Source: Neorhodopirellula lusitana (GTDB lineage: Bacteria > Planctomycetota > Planctomycetia > Pirellulales > Pirellulaceae). From it: 64,000 nt of DNA. Where the stretch lies: assembly GCF_900182915.1 (NCBI RefSeq), contig NZ_FXUG01000001.1, positions 868,001-932,000 of the forward strand. The letters are read 5' to 3'. Positions 1 to 10,116 of the stretch are shown one piece after another (within the stretch, counting starts at the first letter, position 1; each line of letters starts with the position of its first letter). The notes under the pieces are model-generated. The model was given only the letters and a program-made list of their open reading frames with translations. It searched no databases and was not told where the DNA came from. A program made the position numbers and the translations under genes.

Positions 1-85
1 TCACCGGGGTAAGAAAGTACGTGGTAAGTCCGCTGAGAGCAAACCTTCTCGCGAATCAACCACGTCAATCAAGGCCAAGCAAACA

Positions 86-343
86 ATGGGAAATCCGGTA
101 GTGGGCGTTATCAATCCAAGCAGCTTGTACACGTTGCGTGCGTTCAAACAGCAATTGGGAATTACAGATGCAACCCTCCGAGCAGCTCGCCGTGCTGGAC
201 TCCGCGTGAAGTATGTCCACAAGCAAGGGTACGTCCATGGACAGGACTGGATTGAGTACATCGTCAATGCTGACGCCGACAACCGTAGTTTCGGCCCGAC
301 AAGTAGCGACGACTCTGCAGTCAATCGTCGAGTGAAAGGCTAG
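86..343 (+). CDS. Small helix-turn-helix (excisionase-like) protein
   Basis: The 85-residue basic protein has a helix-turn-helix-like core at about residues 15-40 (LRAFKQQLGITDATLRAARR) followed by a short wing-like stretch with Tyr and Trp, the pattern of excisionase or MerR-type DNA-binding domains. It ends 13 bp before a tyrosine integrase on the same strand. By analogy with integrative elements it may direct excision or repress the integrase; that is inference from position. The frame stays open to the left window edge with Lys/Arg-rich codons, so the gene may start upstream and the ATG at 86 may be internal. No ribosome binding site is obvious. Confidence 0.6.
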   Translation: MGNPVVGVINPSSLYTLRAFKQQLGITDATLRAARRAGLRVKYVHKQGYVHGQDWIEYIVNADADNRSFGPTSSDDSAVNRRVKG

Positions 344-356
344 AAGGGAACATCCA

Positions 357-1631
357 ATGGCGAAAAAGAAAGGGCCTGAAAGTCCCGACGAACAACCAAA
401 AGTTCGGATAGCCGCACCCAAGAATCGACCGTTGCAAATCCGCTACTTCTGCCACCGTGAGAACCGCGAGATTCGGATCTCGGTTGGTAGCAGAAACATG
501 GAGGACGCGGAACGTTTGAAAAAGGAAATCGAAGCAAAACTCCTGTTGGGAATTGAAGTTCGAAGCGACAAGAAGATTGTTCTCGGCCCTGAAATGGAAT
601 GGGATCAGTTTCGAGAGCAGTACACCACGCAACACCTGAACTCCCTTCGCGACAAAACTGCCGAAGACGCCGAGAGTCGACTCGACATTGCCACGAGGAT
701 CATCAAGCCAAAAACACTGGGGGCCATGGCGGAACCATCTAGTCTTCAACGGCTTCAGTCGAGACTGCTAGCAGGAGAGCAAAGCATGAGAGGCAAACCA
801 CGGTCATCGCACACGGTGCGGGGGTATATGAAGAGTATCGTCTCGGCTTTGAACTGGGCGTATTACCAAGACTGGCTAACCAACGCGCCCAAGACTCCAC
901 GTATCAAAGTCTCCAAACGCAAGGCCATGAAGGGCCGCCCCATCACCGAAGCTGAGTTCAAGGCGATGCTGGCGGTGACGTCGGCTGTCGTTGGCGATGA
1001 AGCTGCGGAATCGTGGAAGCTGCTACTTCACGGTTTGTGGGAATCGGCTCTACGCATCGAGGAACTGATGAACGTCTCGTGGGATCGCGAGGGAGCAATC
1101 ATTCCCCAATGGACGAAAGGTGAGTTTCCTATCCTGCGGATACCAGCCGCGATGCAAAAGAACGATACCGATGAAGACATTCCGCTGTTGCCTGGGTTCG
1201 AAAAGTTGATGCTCAAGACTCCAGCCGATCAACGAAGCGGATGGGTATTTGAGCCCGTGTCATTGCAGGTTCAGTATGGTGGCAAACCAAACTACCCGAG
1301 ACTGGAGTCAGGCTGGGTAGGAAAAGTCATCAGCAAGATCGGCAAAAAGGCCAACATTGTTGTCGCACCCGAGGACAAGAAGACGGGGTTGCCTGCCAAA
1401 TTCGCATCTGCTCACGATCTGCGTCGCTCCTGCGGACAACGACTTCGAAACGCTGGCGTACCACCCTTGGTGATCTGCCGAATCATGCGGCACTCGTCGT
1501 GGGAAACCACTCGGAGACACTACGCTCCGGGCGACATCCAGCGGGAAGCCGAGATTCTGAAGCGGACTTTATTGGGCGACGAAACGCCAAACCCTGACCC
1601 AACGGATGAAGAAGTTGATTCGGGCAGCTAG
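357..1631 (+). CDS. Tyrosine recombinase / phage-type integrase
   Basis: This 424-residue site-specific recombinase has a variable N-terminal arm, a helical core-binding domain (about residues 80-180) and a C-terminal catalytic domain. All expected catalytic positions are visible: Arg233 in ALRIEEL, His353 and Arg356 in HDLRRSCG, His379 in MRHSS, and the nucleophile Tyr389 in RHYAPGD. It would cut and rejoin DNA through a 3'-phosphotyrosine link. It follows the small HTH gene by 13 bp, a common integrase-module layout. ORF remnants follow downstream, suggesting the edge of an integrated element. It appears intact. No att core or adjacent tRNA is visible in the window. Confidence 0.9.
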   Translation: MAKKKGPESPDEQPKVRIAAPKNRPLQIRYFCHRENREIRISVGSRNMEDAERLKKEIEAKLLLGIEVRSDKKIVLGPEMEWDQFREQYTTQHLNSLRDKTAEDAESRLDIATRIIKPKTLGAMAEPSSLQRLQSRLLAGEQSMRGKPRSSHTVRGYMKSIVSALNWAYYQDWLTNAPKTPRIKVSKRKAMKGRPITEAEFKAMLAVTSAVVGDEAAESWKLLLHGLWESALRIEELMNVSWDREGAIIPQWTKGEFPILRIPAAMQKNDTDEDIPLLPGFEKLMLKTPADQRSGWVFEPVSLQVQYGGKPNYPRLESGWVGKVISKIGKKANIVVAPEDKKTGLPAKFASAHDLRRSCGQRLRNAGVPPLVICRIMRHSSWETTRRHYAPGDIQREAEILKRTLLGDETPNPDPTDEEVDSGS

Positions 1632-1941
1632 TACGAGTCAGTAGTGGTTTGAAGCATGATTTTTGGCTCTTCCGCCGAATCGGTGGGTGGAAACGTCTTG
1701 AGACCTGGTTGAATCGGGGGCAGTTCGTCGACCTCGGCTCGGTCTCAGCAGAATGGGACCGCCCCTCCCGCCGCGCCTTCGCATCGACCTTGGCCGGGCC
1801 AGTGTCAGGACGCTCCAACTGCACCCGGTGTCGGCCACCGGAGCGCGATAGCCAACTGGCGAAACCCACTACAGCATGATGAGCTTGTCGGGTTTCGTCG
1901 GCTCACGGTGCCTTGCCCTATGCGGACTCTCGCACGCTTGA

Positions 1942-2172
1942 TTGCCTGTTGTTGAGTCCTGGAACTTTTTCTTCCTCAATGCGAAGCTTAATCTGCACGA
2001 CCTCCCGAAGTGGCAACTTTCCAGGGACTACAAAGCGATCACGCCCGAAGCCACCGACGATGAATTTCGCACGTTCATCGAAACCAAAGTCATCCCGCAG
2101 TGCGGACTATGCCCGAGCAAATGCCCCGCCTTCGTCCATCCCGATCCTTTGAAATGGAGTTCAGTGCAATGA
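1942..2172 (+). pseudogene. Possible remnant ORF with a CxxC-type Cys cluster
   Basis: A 76-codon frame begins at TTG just after an in-frame TGA. It has normal-looking composition (acidic/aromatic, then CGLCPSKCPAF near the C terminus). It has no ATG or GTG start and its stop overlaps the ATG of the next remnant (ATGA at 2169). I do not recognise a family. Position downstream of the integrase and lack of a proper 5' end suggest a truncated accessory gene. The stretch 1632-1941 before it holds no convincing gene. Confidence 0.3.
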
Positions 2173-2482
2173 CCGCACCCGGCCCCTACCGACCACCGAT
2201 GCCGCCATACCCGTTTGCCCACCGTTCGATCCGCCCAACAGCACACCGCACGATGCCCCGGAGTTGCCTGACGGTCCTACTATCCTGACGCCGCGACCGG
2301 AAGAGCCAGTTGTGATCGAATCCCCTTTGCCACCTCACAGCTGGCCGCGATTGCCGCCCGACCATCCCTATCACCTTCCGCCGGGTCACTCTTATCCCGA
2401 CGACCTCCCGCCCGGTCACCCCGGAAGCGCGTACCCCGGCATCCTCGACGATCAGCCGCCGTCTTACGACGACTACTCAATT
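2169..2482 (+). pseudogene. Frameshifted proline-rich ORF remnant
   Basis: An ATG at 2169 starts a Pro/Tyr-rich frame that stops at 2287. After about 50 bases, the +1-related frame carries the same composition onward (PPFDPPNSTPHD, then a Pro/His-rich stretch to about 2482), as if one base had been lost or gained. The second frame stays open into the TolC-like gene, but 2483-2686 does not look like protein sequence. Probably a decayed low-complexity accessory gene from the integrase-linked element. No family recognised. Confidence 0.3.
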
Positions 2483-2686
2483 AGAAATACGCCAAGCCAG
2501 CTTCAACGCAGGCTTTTTCGTGCTTTCGCAATGCATACAAGAGTTCGTGCTTGGAGTCGGGTTGTCCGGATTGTCTTGGTCGAAGGTGCTGGTTGTGTGC
2601 TACTAATCATGCCGAACGATGCGGTCGATCTTTCCACTACGGATGTTCCTTTGGTGACGCAGGCTTTCAATCGGGAGAAACCACGG

Positions 2687-4225
2687 ATGGTTTCGGACTT
2701 AACGAAGAGATCAGCTTGGCAAAGCTGCGCGATTGTACTGTTGGTGACGATCGGTGTCGTCGGTTGCAAATCGCCGCAAACCTGTTGTGATCCAGGTTTG
2801 CCAACCCGCGAGCTGGCCTGTCGAACTGGCGTGACGATGCAAAAGACGCCGCCTTGTCAGCAGGTGATTCCGCCGGGCGTGATTTTGGAAGATAGCCTGA
2901 GCGAAGACGAAGCGGTGTTGATCGCACTGTCGAACAATTCGGCGTTCCAAGCGACGCTCGCTCAGTTGGGCATGGCTCATGGCGATGCGGTCCAAGCCAA
3001 CTTGCTGATGAACCCGCAGTACCTGATCTACTTCCCGACCGGGGCCAAGGAAGGACAGTATACGTTGTTCGCGCCGATCGAGTCCTATCTGCTTCGCCCG
3101 ACTCGGGTGAAAGTCGCCAATCGAGAGTACCGACGAATCGGCGAGACGCTCGTGCAGAACGGACTCGATTTGGCTCGCAATGTTCGTGTTGCTTACGCGG
3201 ATCTGGCCGTGGCGACTCAACAGGCTCAACTTGCTCAGGAAGCATTGCAAATCCGCGACGAAGTGTTTGATGTCACTGAGAAGCGTTTGAAAGACGGTGA
3301 CATCAGTGAACTGGAAACGATTAACGCCAAGGTCGATCGGTTGAATGCGAAAGCGGCGGCGGGTGTGCAGGATCAAACCGTTGCGATCGCCGAAGCTCGT
3401 TTGGCGACGTTGATCGGATTGACTCGGTTGCCGACACCGCTCGTGCCGTTGCCGCTGCAATCACCCGCATTGCTGACGCTGGACGAACAACAACTGATTG
3501 ACCAAGCCTTCGCTTGCCGCCCGGATTACAACGCAGCGAAGTGGGCGGTCGCGGCGGCTTCGCAGCGTTCACGTTTGTCGCGATGGTTGTTCCTACGGCT
3601 CGACGGAGTGGTGGACGTACGCAGTGATCCTGGCGGACGCACTGGTGGTGGGTTACGGTTTGACATCCCGATCTTCAACCGAAACGAGGGCGGCGTGATT
3701 CGAGCGGACTGGGAAGTGAATGCCGCGATGCACCAGCGCGATACGATCGCGGATCAGATCGTCGCCGACGTTCGCACTTCGATTCGGACATTGCGGCAAG
3801 CCTCGGAGAACTTACAAGTGTTGGAGCAAGAGGTCGCGCCGGCTTTGGTTGAATCGCTGGACATTTCGCGAAAGGGCTTTGCCGACGGTGGAACCGATTA
3901 CTTGTTGGTTCTGCAAACGACGACGCAGTACCTTGACGCGAAGGCTCGCATCCTGGATCAGAAAGCAGCCTACTCTCGGGCGCTCGCCGAATTGGAACGA
4001 GCGGTAGGATGCCACTTGGAAGCCGGCCTGGTGGACTACGAAACTTTCATGGAGGTCGTCGACGTGCCGCTTGCAATGCCAGCGGAAGATCCGAACGAGG
4101 AAGCCGATTCGGACATGTCAACGGACGAGGGGGACGAACCGGCTAACTCGGAACCAGAGGAGACGGCTGGAGAACAAGGGTCGAAGAATCTGGCGGACTT
4201 ACTGGAACTCCATGGTAATCGTTGA
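2687..4225 (+). CDS. TolC-family outer membrane efflux lipoprotein
   Basis: Outer-membrane channel component of a tripartite efflux system. The ATG at 2687 gives a classic lipoprotein signal (hydrophobic stretch ending VVGC, Cys about residue 24). The open frame extends upstream, but that part is the Pro-rich remnant and unlikely to belong. The mature protein has the two-fold long helical, Gln/Ala-rich organisation of OEP/TolC proteins, including NPQYLIY early and FADGGTDYLLVLQ late. The last 50 residues are an acidic tail. It is followed by a membrane fusion protein and an RND pump on the same strand, so it likely forms the CusC/CzcC-type channel. Confidence 0.88.
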   Translation: MVSDLTKRSAWQSCAIVLLVTIGVVGCKSPQTCCDPGLPTRELACRTGVTMQKTPPCQQVIPPGVILEDSLSEDEAVLIALSNNSAFQATLAQLGMAHGDAVQANLLMNPQYLIYFPTGAKEGQYTLFAPIESYLLRPTRVKVANREYRRIGETLVQNGLDLARNVRVAYADLAVATQQAQLAQEALQIRDEVFDVTEKRLKDGDISELETINAKVDRLNAKAAAGVQDQTVAIAEARLATLIGLTRLPTPLVPLPLQSPALLTLDEQQLIDQAFACRPDYNAAKWAVAAASQRSRLSRWLFLRLDGVVDVRSDPGGRTGGGLRFDIPIFNRNEGGVIRADWEVNAAMHQRDTIADQIVADVRTSIRTLRQASENLQVLEQEVAPALVESLDISRKGFADGGTDYLLVLQTTTQYLDAKARILDQKAAYSRALAELERAVGCHLEAGLVDYETFMEVVDVPLAMPAEDPNEEADSDMSTDEGDEPANSEPEETAGEQGSKNLADLLELHGNR

Positions 4226-4335
4226 ACTTGCCCACCTATCGCGAGACCTTTGAGCAACTAAACTGTTGGTACACCCGAAAGCGGCGAGTCCGATCAACGA
4301 AAGTTAGCCGCGGCAATTCCGGCAGACTTTTGTTC

Positions 4336-5616
4336 ATGAAACACTCTCACCGAATTCTCATCTTCGCGACATTCGCGATCAGCGTCGGCCTCTTGCCGGG
4401 CTGCCAAAAGGTGGACAAGTCCAAGTCCGAATCGGTCAAACCCGCCAAGGTGGAAAAGTTGCCCGTCGAAACCGACTTGGCAACCATCACACTGACCGAA
4501 GACGCAAACCGAAGACTCGGCATCACCACCGCGGCGATAGCCAAGCGAGAAGTCACCCGGCGACGAACGCTCGGCGGACAAGCCATCGTGCCGATCGGCA
4601 AAACGATTGTCGTATCCTCGCCGCTGGCCGGCATCGTGACTCGGTCGGGCGACCAAGCGATCCCGCCGCCGGGAACTCGCGTTGCGGTAGGCACTCCGTT
4701 GCTTTCGATCAAGCCGTTGCTGTCGGCTGAACGAGATGTGATGACGCCGGCCGAACAAGTTCAACTTGTAGGCGCACGAGCGAACTTGATGGCCGCACAA
4801 ACCGTGGCCGCTGGCGACGTGGACCGTGGCAACGCGGAAGTCGAAGGCGCTCAAATTGCTTTTGACCGTGCATCCAAACTTTTCGCCGACCGAGCCGGTG
4901 CGAGGCGAGCCGTCGACGACGCGGAAGCTCAGTTAAACATCGCCAAATCCAATCTTGCAGCAGCCAAAGAACGCGAAAAGCAACTCAAAGAGCTGTTGAA
5001 GATGCTGGACGTGCAGTCGCCGGATGGCGAGGTCACCCCACTGCCGATGACCACACCGATCGGCGGCCTGGTTAATCGTGTCGACATCAGCGAAGGCCAA
5101 ACGGTGGCCAGCGGTACGGTGCTGTTCGAGGTCGTCAATCTGGACACGATCTGGATTCGCGTCCCCGTGTTCGTCGACATGCTTGCGGAAATTCAGCAAG
5201 ACGAACCGGCCAAATTGGTATCGCTCTCCGGAGACACTCTTCCGCACGACGTGATGGCAAAACCCATCGCGGCTCCTCCAACCGCCGACGCGATGTCGTC
5301 ATCGGCTGATCTGTATTTCGAAGTCGACAACTCAAAGCTTGCACTGCGTCCTGGTCAACGAATCGGTGTGGAGCTACCGACGTCAAAAAAAGCATCGTCG
5401 TTGGTTGTTCCGAACGCCGCGATCTTGTTTGACATCTATGGCGGAGGTTGGGTCTACGCGAAGACGGGCGAGCGAGAGTACACTCGCAATCGGGTCAGTG
5501 TTCAGTTCGTCGATGGCGACGAAGCGATGTTGGCCGCCGGCCCAGAGGTCGGAACGCAAGTGGTCGTCGACGGTGCTGCGGAATTGTTCGGCACCGAGTT
5601 CGGGGCCGGCAAATGA
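4336..5616 (+). CDS. Efflux RND periplasmic adaptor (membrane fusion protein)
   Basis: The 426-residue HlyD/CusB-type adaptor links an inner-membrane RND pump to the TolC channel. The ATG at 4336 gives a lipoprotein signal ending LLPGC; a TTG at 4222 in the same frame is less likely. Visible parts are the lipoyl/barrel-sandwich halves ([15 protein letters not shown] and [19 protein letters not shown]), a coiled-coil hairpin between them rich in Ala, Glu and Lys, and a C-terminal beta-barrel segment. The stop overlaps the pump's start (ATGA at 5613), indicating translational coupling. Heavy-metal substrates are typical for this subfamily; the actual substrate cannot be read from sequence. Confidence 0.9.
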   Translation: MKHSHRILIFATFAISVGLLPGCQKVDKSKSESVKPAKVEKLPVETDLATITLTEDANRRLGITTAAIAKREVTRRRTLGGQAIVPIGKTIVVSSPLAGIVTRSGDQAIPPPGTRVAVGTPLLSIKPLLSAERDVMTPAEQVQLVGARANLMAAQTVAAGDVDRGNAEVEGAQIAFDRASKLFADRAGARRAVDDAEAQLNIAKSNLAAAKEREKQLKELLKMLDVQSPDGEVTPLPMTTPIGGLVNRVDISEGQTVASGTVLFEVVNLDTIWIRVPVFVDMLAEIQQDEPAKLVSLSGDTLPHDVMAKPIAAPPTADAMSSSADLYFEVDNSKLALRPGQRIGVELPTSKKASSLVVPNAAILFDIYGGGWVYAKTGEREYTRNRVSVQFVDGDEAMLAAGPEVGTQVVVDGAAELFGTEFGAGK

Positions 5617-8600
5617 ACTGGCTGATCACTACCTCGCTTCAGTTCCGACTCCTCGTCATCGTTCTCGCCATCGCACTGATCATCGTTGGCGTTCGCACGT
5701 CCGATTCGGTGCCGCTGGATGTGTTTCCTGAGTTCGCACCACCACTGGTCGAGATTCAAACGGAAGCTCCCGGCATCGCGACCGAAGACGTCGAGAGCCT
5801 AATCACGGTTCCGATCGAAAACGCAGTCAACGGAATCCCGTTTGTGCAAACGGTGCGATCGAAGTCCGTCTTGGGTTTGTCGAGCGTGCGAATGATCTTC
5901 GATCCCGGCACGGATTTATTGATCGCGCGGCAGTTGGTGCAGGAGCGACTGGCACTGGCCGCGCCAACGCTGCCCGTGGTCGCTCGGCCGCCGGTGATCT
6001 TGCCGCCGCTGTCGTCGCTGAGTCGCTGTCTGAAGATCGGATTGTGGTCGGATTCGCAGTCGCAGATGGACATGACGGTATTGACCAAGTGGACGATCCG
6101 GCCGCGGCTGATGTCGATCCCTGGCGTGGCGAATGTCGCGGTTTGGGGCGAAAAGGAACCCCAACTGCAAGTCGTCGTTGCCCCCGACCGGTTGCGAGCG
6201 AACAACTTGACGCTCGATGCGATTCTGCAAACCGTCCGGGACGCCACGGCTGTTGGTGCGGGTGGTTTTGTCGATACGGCGAACCAACGTTTGGCTTTGC
6301 GGCACGTTCCTGCGGTTTACACACCTGAGCAACTTGGTGAGATCGTGGTTGGGTTTCGCGGGCAAAATGGCAACGTACAGATTCCTGCTACGGGACCAAC
6401 CACCATGCCATCGCCCGGCACTCCGCTGCGGATCAAAGACGTTGCCGAGGTCACCTATGACTACGCTCCTCCAATCGGTGACGCCATCATTAACAGCCAA
6501 CTTGGGTTGTTGCTGATTGTTGAAAAGCAACCGTGGGCCAATACGCTCGACGTGACTCAGAACGTCGAGAAGGCGATGGCTGAGTTGAAGCCCGCGATGG
6601 GCGAAGTCGAATACGACACGACGATTTTCCGCCCGGCGACGTTCATCGAACGAGCACTCACGAACCTCGGTCATTCGATGTTGGTCGGATGCGTGCTGGT
6701 CGTTATAGTGTTGTTGCTGTTCCTATTCGATTGGCGATGCGCGATCATCAGTGCGACCGCGATTCCGCTTTCGTTACTGGCCGCGGTGCTGGTGTTGTAC
6801 TACCGCGGCGGCACCGTCAACACGATGGTGCTGGCCGGATTGGTGATCGCACTCGGCGAAGTGGTCGACGACGCGATCATCGACGTGGAAAACATCATGC
6901 GTCGATTGCGGCTGAACTCGAAACTCGAAAAACCACGCAACAACTTCGCCGTCGTCCTAGAAGCCTCTTTGGAAGTGCGTAGTGCCGTTGTGTACGCGAC
7001 CGTCATCGTGATCCTGGCGTTCCTGCCAGTGTTCTTTTTGACGGGACTGGCCGGAGCGTTCTTCCGCCCGCTCGCCGCGGCCTACATCTTGGCGATCCTA
7101 GCATCGCTTGTCGTCGCACTCACCGTGACGCCGGCGATGTCGTTGATGTTGCTGCCCAAGTCGGCCCAACGTCGTAGCACCGACGGACCGCTCGTGCGTT
7201 TGTTCAAACACATCTACCGATCCGTCTTAGGTTTCGCGTTGCGGATTAAATGGGGCACCATCACGGTGACTCTCATTCTATTCGGATGCCTTGTTTCGAC
7301 CATTCCGATGCTGGGCGAACAATTGATGCCCAAGTTTCGGGAAACCGACTTCCTAATGCACTGGGTTGAAAAGCCCGGCATCGGCATCGACGCGATGAAC
7401 CGCATCACGATTCGTGCCAGCGACGAAATGATGGCTGTTGATGGCGTACGCAATTTCGGTTCGCACATCGGCCGCGCTACGGTGGCCGATGAAGTCGTCG
7501 GCCCGAACTTCACCGAACTCTGGATCAGCATCGACGACGACAAAGACTACGACGCGACGGTGGCCGAAGTCCAAGAGATTGTCGATGGCTACCCCGGTTT
7601 GTACCGCGACTTACTGACGTACCTAACCGAACGAATCAAGGAAGTCCTGACGGGCACGAGCGCGTCGATCGTCGTGCGGTTGTACGGACCGGACTTGGGT
7701 CAGTTGCGTTTGACCGCGAAAGAGATCGAAGCGGTGATCAAACCGATCGAAGGCGTGACGACCTTGAAAGTCGAACCGCAAGTTCTGGTGCCGCAGATCG
7801 CGATCGACATGAAAGTCGAAGCCGCATCGCAGTTCGGATTAACGCCCGGCGTGTTGATGAACAACGTCACCACGCTGGTCAATGGAATGCGAGTCGGCGA
7901 GATGTATCGTGACCAAGCGATCTTTCCTGTCGTAGTCGTCGGCGAGAAGAAGTTGCGAACGGACTTGGCAACACTGAACGACCTGATGATCGACACCCCC
8001 TCGGGTGCTCAGGTTCCGCTTTCGAGTGTCGCCTCCCTGACGATCGTGCCCGCACCCAACGTGATCGCCCGCGAAGGAGCGTCACGAAAGCTGGACGTTA
8101 CCTGCAACGTCGACGGCCGCGACTTGGCCGCCGTCGCTAGCGACATCGAAGCAGCCGTTCGAGACGAGATCGAGTTCAAGACCGGCTACCACCCTGAGTT
8201 CTTGGGCGAATACGCCGAAGCCAAAGCATCACGCCAACGTTTGTTGCTGCTTTCACTGGGAAGCATCCTTGCCATCACGATTATCCTCTACATCGACTTT
8301 GAAAGCTGGCGATTGGTGTTGTTGATTTTGATGGCGTTGCCACTCGCGCTGGCTAGTGGCTTGTTGGGCGTGTTCGCCGGCGGCGGCATCATCTCACTCG
8401 GTTCCTTGGTCGGCTTCGTCACCGTTCTGGGCATCGCAGCCCGCAATGCGATCATGTTGATCAGCCACTACCGACATCTCGCCGAAGAAGAACCCGGCAT
8501 CACCGCCCGCGAGTTGATCCTGCGCGGAGCCGAAGAACGCTTGGCCCCGATTCTGATGACAGCCCTAACCACCGGCCTTGCCCTTGTGCCATTGATCTAC

Positions 8601-8741
8601 ACCGGCGAACTCCCCGGCCAAGAGATCGAATACCCGATGGCCCTCGTTATCCTTACCGGCCTGGCCGGGGCCACGATGGTGAATCTCTTGGTGCTGCCGG
8701 TCCTGTATTCTTGTTTAGCACCGAAGAACCAAACCGCATGA
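5613..8741 (+). CDS. HME-type RND efflux pump (CzcA/CusA-like)
   Basis: The 1042-residue inner-membrane proton-driven transporter has the RND layout: TM1 at the N terminus ([15 protein letters not shown]), a large periplasmic loop, a TM2-6 cluster around residues 350-520, a second loop, and a C-terminal TM cluster. The TM4 motif [17 protein letters not shown] (near residue 414) carries the acidic residues used in proton relay and resembles heavy-metal efflux members more than AcrB. ATG 5613 overlaps the upstream adaptor stop, which fixes the start. The 3' end overlaps the next ORF (ATGA at 8738). With its neighbours it forms a complete tripartite pump next to an integrase, so horizontal acquisition is plausible. 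Confidence 0.93.
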   Translation: MNWLITTSLQFRLLVIVLAIALIIVGVRTSDSVPLDVFPEFAPPLVEIQTEAPGIATEDVESLITVPIENAVNGIPFVQTVRSKSVLGLSSVRMIFDPGTDLLIARQLVQERLALAAPTLPVVARPPVILPPLSSLSRCLKIGLWSDSQSQMDMTVLTKWTIRPRLMSIPGVANVAVWGEKEPQLQVVVAPDRLRANNLTLDAILQTVRDATAVGAGGFVDTANQRLALRHVPAVYTPEQLGEIVVGFRGQNGNVQIPATGPTTMPSPGTPLRIKDVAEVTYDYAPPIGDAIINSQLGLLLIVEKQPWANTLDVTQNVEKAMAELKPAMGEVEYDTTIFRPATFIERALTNLGHSMLVGCVLVVIVLLLFLFDWRCAIISATAIPLSLLAAVLVLYYRGGTVNTMVLAGLVIALGEVVDDAIIDVENIMRRLRLNSKLEKPRNNFAVVLEASLEVRSAVVYATVIVILAFLPVFFLTGLAGAFFRPLAAAYILAILASLVVALTVTPAMSLMLLPKSAQRRSTDGPLVRLFKHIYRSVLGFALRIKWGTITVTLILFGCLVSTIPMLGEQLMPKFRETDFLMHWVEKPGIGIDAMNRITIRASDEMMAVDGVRNFGSHIGRATVADEVVGPNFTELWISIDDDKDYDATVAEVQEIVDGYPGLYRDLLTYLTERIKEVLTGTSASIVVRLYGPDLGQLRLTAKEIEAVIKPIEGVTTLKVEPQVLVPQIAIDMKVEAASQFGLTPGVLMNNVTTLVNGMRVGEMYRDQAIFPVVVVGEKKLRTDLATLNDLMIDTPSGAQVPLSSVASLTIVPAPNVIAREGASRKLDVTCNVDGRDLAAVASDIEAAVRDEIEFKTGYHPEFLGEYAEAKASRQRLLLLSLGSILAITIILYIDFESWRLVLLILMALPLALASGLLGVFAGGGIISLGSLVGFVTVLGIAARNAIMLISHYRHLAEEEPGITARELILRGAEERLAPILMTALTTGLALVPLIYTGELPGQEIEYPMALVILTGLAGATMVNLLVLPVLYSCLAPKNQTA

Positions 8742-9184
8742 GTCTTTGGCAAACGTTATCGACCAGTTGGCAGTTTTGGGCGTTCTTATCGGCGCTGGCG
8801 GCGGCGTTGACGGCGGTGTTTGCTAAGCTGGGGGTGAAAGGAATTCCGCCGGACGTGGCGACGTTCGTTCGCACCGTCGTGATCCTGCTGTTTGTCTCAG
8901 CGATGCTCTATTTATCGTCGCAGTTGGGAGTCCTGAAAACTTTGTCGCGTCGTGCGATCGGCTTCCTTGCTCTTTCCGGCTTGGCGACAGGTGCGAGTTG
9001 GATCTGCTATTTCCGTGCGCTGGATTTGGGGAAGGCAGCACAAGTCGCGTCGATCGATAAGCTGAGCGTTGTGTTGGTTGCAATCATCGCGATGATCTTC
9101 TTGAAAGAACGACTCTCTCCCATCTCGCTTACCGGCATAGGCCTGATCACGCTGGGGACCGTGCTGGTGGCATCGGGAAAGTGA
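8738..9184 (+). CDS. Small EamA/DMT-type membrane protein
   Basis: The 148-residue protein has about five membrane helices and matches a single EamA repeat: N-terminal [18 protein letters not shown], a middle [18 protein letters not shown], and C-terminal [21 protein letters not shown]. Single-repeat members act as dimers in the drug/metabolite transporter superfamily; the substrate is unknown. The start codon overlaps the RND pump stop (ATGA), so it is probably co-translated with the efflux operon and is its last gene. Confidence 0.82.
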   Translation: MSLWQTLSTSWQFWAFLSALAAALTAVFAKLGVKGIPPDVATFVRTVVILLFVSAMLYLSSQLGVLKTLSRRAIGFLALSGLATGASWICYFRALDLGKAAQVASIDKLSVVLVAIIAMIFLKERLSPISLTGIGLITLGTVLVASGK

Positions 9185-9853
9185 TCAGCGAAACACGAAC
9201 ATCTTGCGGATCGTGTAGTTCAGCACCGTGATGTGAAGTGGCCACGCTGCCACCGACTCAGAAGGGGACACTCAAAGAACGGAGAGTTTGGACACCGAAA
9301 CGGGTTTTCAAGATTCTGTTCGATGCTCCGGTGGCCGACGCCGGAGTCACTGCAGTTCAACATTCTTGCCGCCGATGGCGATTCACTCTGACCCGGTGAT
9401 ACCTGCACGAATGCCTAATGACTCCAGCGATTGGGGGTCGCCGCTCATAATCTGGGCACATTCGTTGCAGGCGTGCGGCCAGCTGGGTTCAGATTGGACG
9501 CTTGTACGACACACGACGTCCGCTTATTTCGACGCTTGGCGTGCAGCTATTTTAGTGTTGAAGCATTAATCTCGGGCGGTGGAGGTTTCGCTTGCCACAC
9601 CGACAAACCCCAGCTCACTCGTACCTCGCTACCGGTGCTTGTCCGTGTGCCTGCGCTCCACGGCTCCATTTTGCTCCGCAACCGCGACACGTGCCGCTCG
9701 CTTCCTTCTCTCCTACGCTACCCGTTAACGCGGCACGTCATGCGACGGCTCCGCACTTCAAGCTGTCAGCAAGCGAGACTCAGGCGTTAATCTTTGGGTT
9801 GGCTGGCGACTGAGTCCAGATTGGCAACCAATAGTCGCGAAACGGCTCAGGCA
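9185..9853. other. Non-coding stretch between efflux operon and tRNA-Arg
   Basis: No convincing gene in about 670 bp; short frames lack coding character. It contains a hairpin-forming 20-mer at 9325-9344 that matches 1825-1844 on the opposite strand at 19 of 20 positions (see findings). Confidence 0.6.
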
Positions 9854-9890
9854 GAAAAAAAGGTGTACCCAAAATCTCTGGGTACACCTT
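9854..9890 (-). terminator. Rho-independent terminator of tRNA-Arg
   Basis: A perfect 11-bp inverted repeat (9860-9870 with 9880-9890, arm AAGGTGTACCC) is followed on the minus strand by a run of T (A-run 9854-9860 on the plus strand). It lies 26 bp beyond the 3' end of the minus-strand tRNA-Arg. Confidence 0.85.
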
Positions 9891-9912
9891 TAAAGAGGAA
9901 TCGACGTAAGTC

Positions 9913-9990
<78 letters not shown>

Positions 9991-10006
9991 GGCGTGAGAT
10001 GGAGAA

Positions 10007-10033
10007 AGTATAGATTTTCTTGAACCGTTGCAA
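10007..10033 (-). promoter_or_regulatory. Putative sigma-70 promoter of tRNA-Arg
   Basis: On the minus strand, TTGCAA (10028-10033) and TATACT (10007-10012) are separated by 15 bp, 17 bp upstream of the tRNA 5' end. The spacing is slightly short, so this is a tentative call. Confidence 0.45.
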
Positions 10034-10116
10034 GGGGTTGCGGCCAGAGTTTCCTTTTCGGTAGCGTTCTCTCTGTTCAGCTCGTTATTGACGTTCAAAA
10101 CGCTATCGGATCAGGG

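Noticed and set aside
1649-1879. Short ORF after the integrase
   Set aside because: Contains the interspersed hairpin motif at 1825-1844 and has Arg/Trp-rich random composition.
5916-6674. 252-codon minus-strand frame within the RND pump
   Set aside because: Antisense to a clear CzcA/CusA-like gene; Arg/His/Gln-rich composition typical of shadows.
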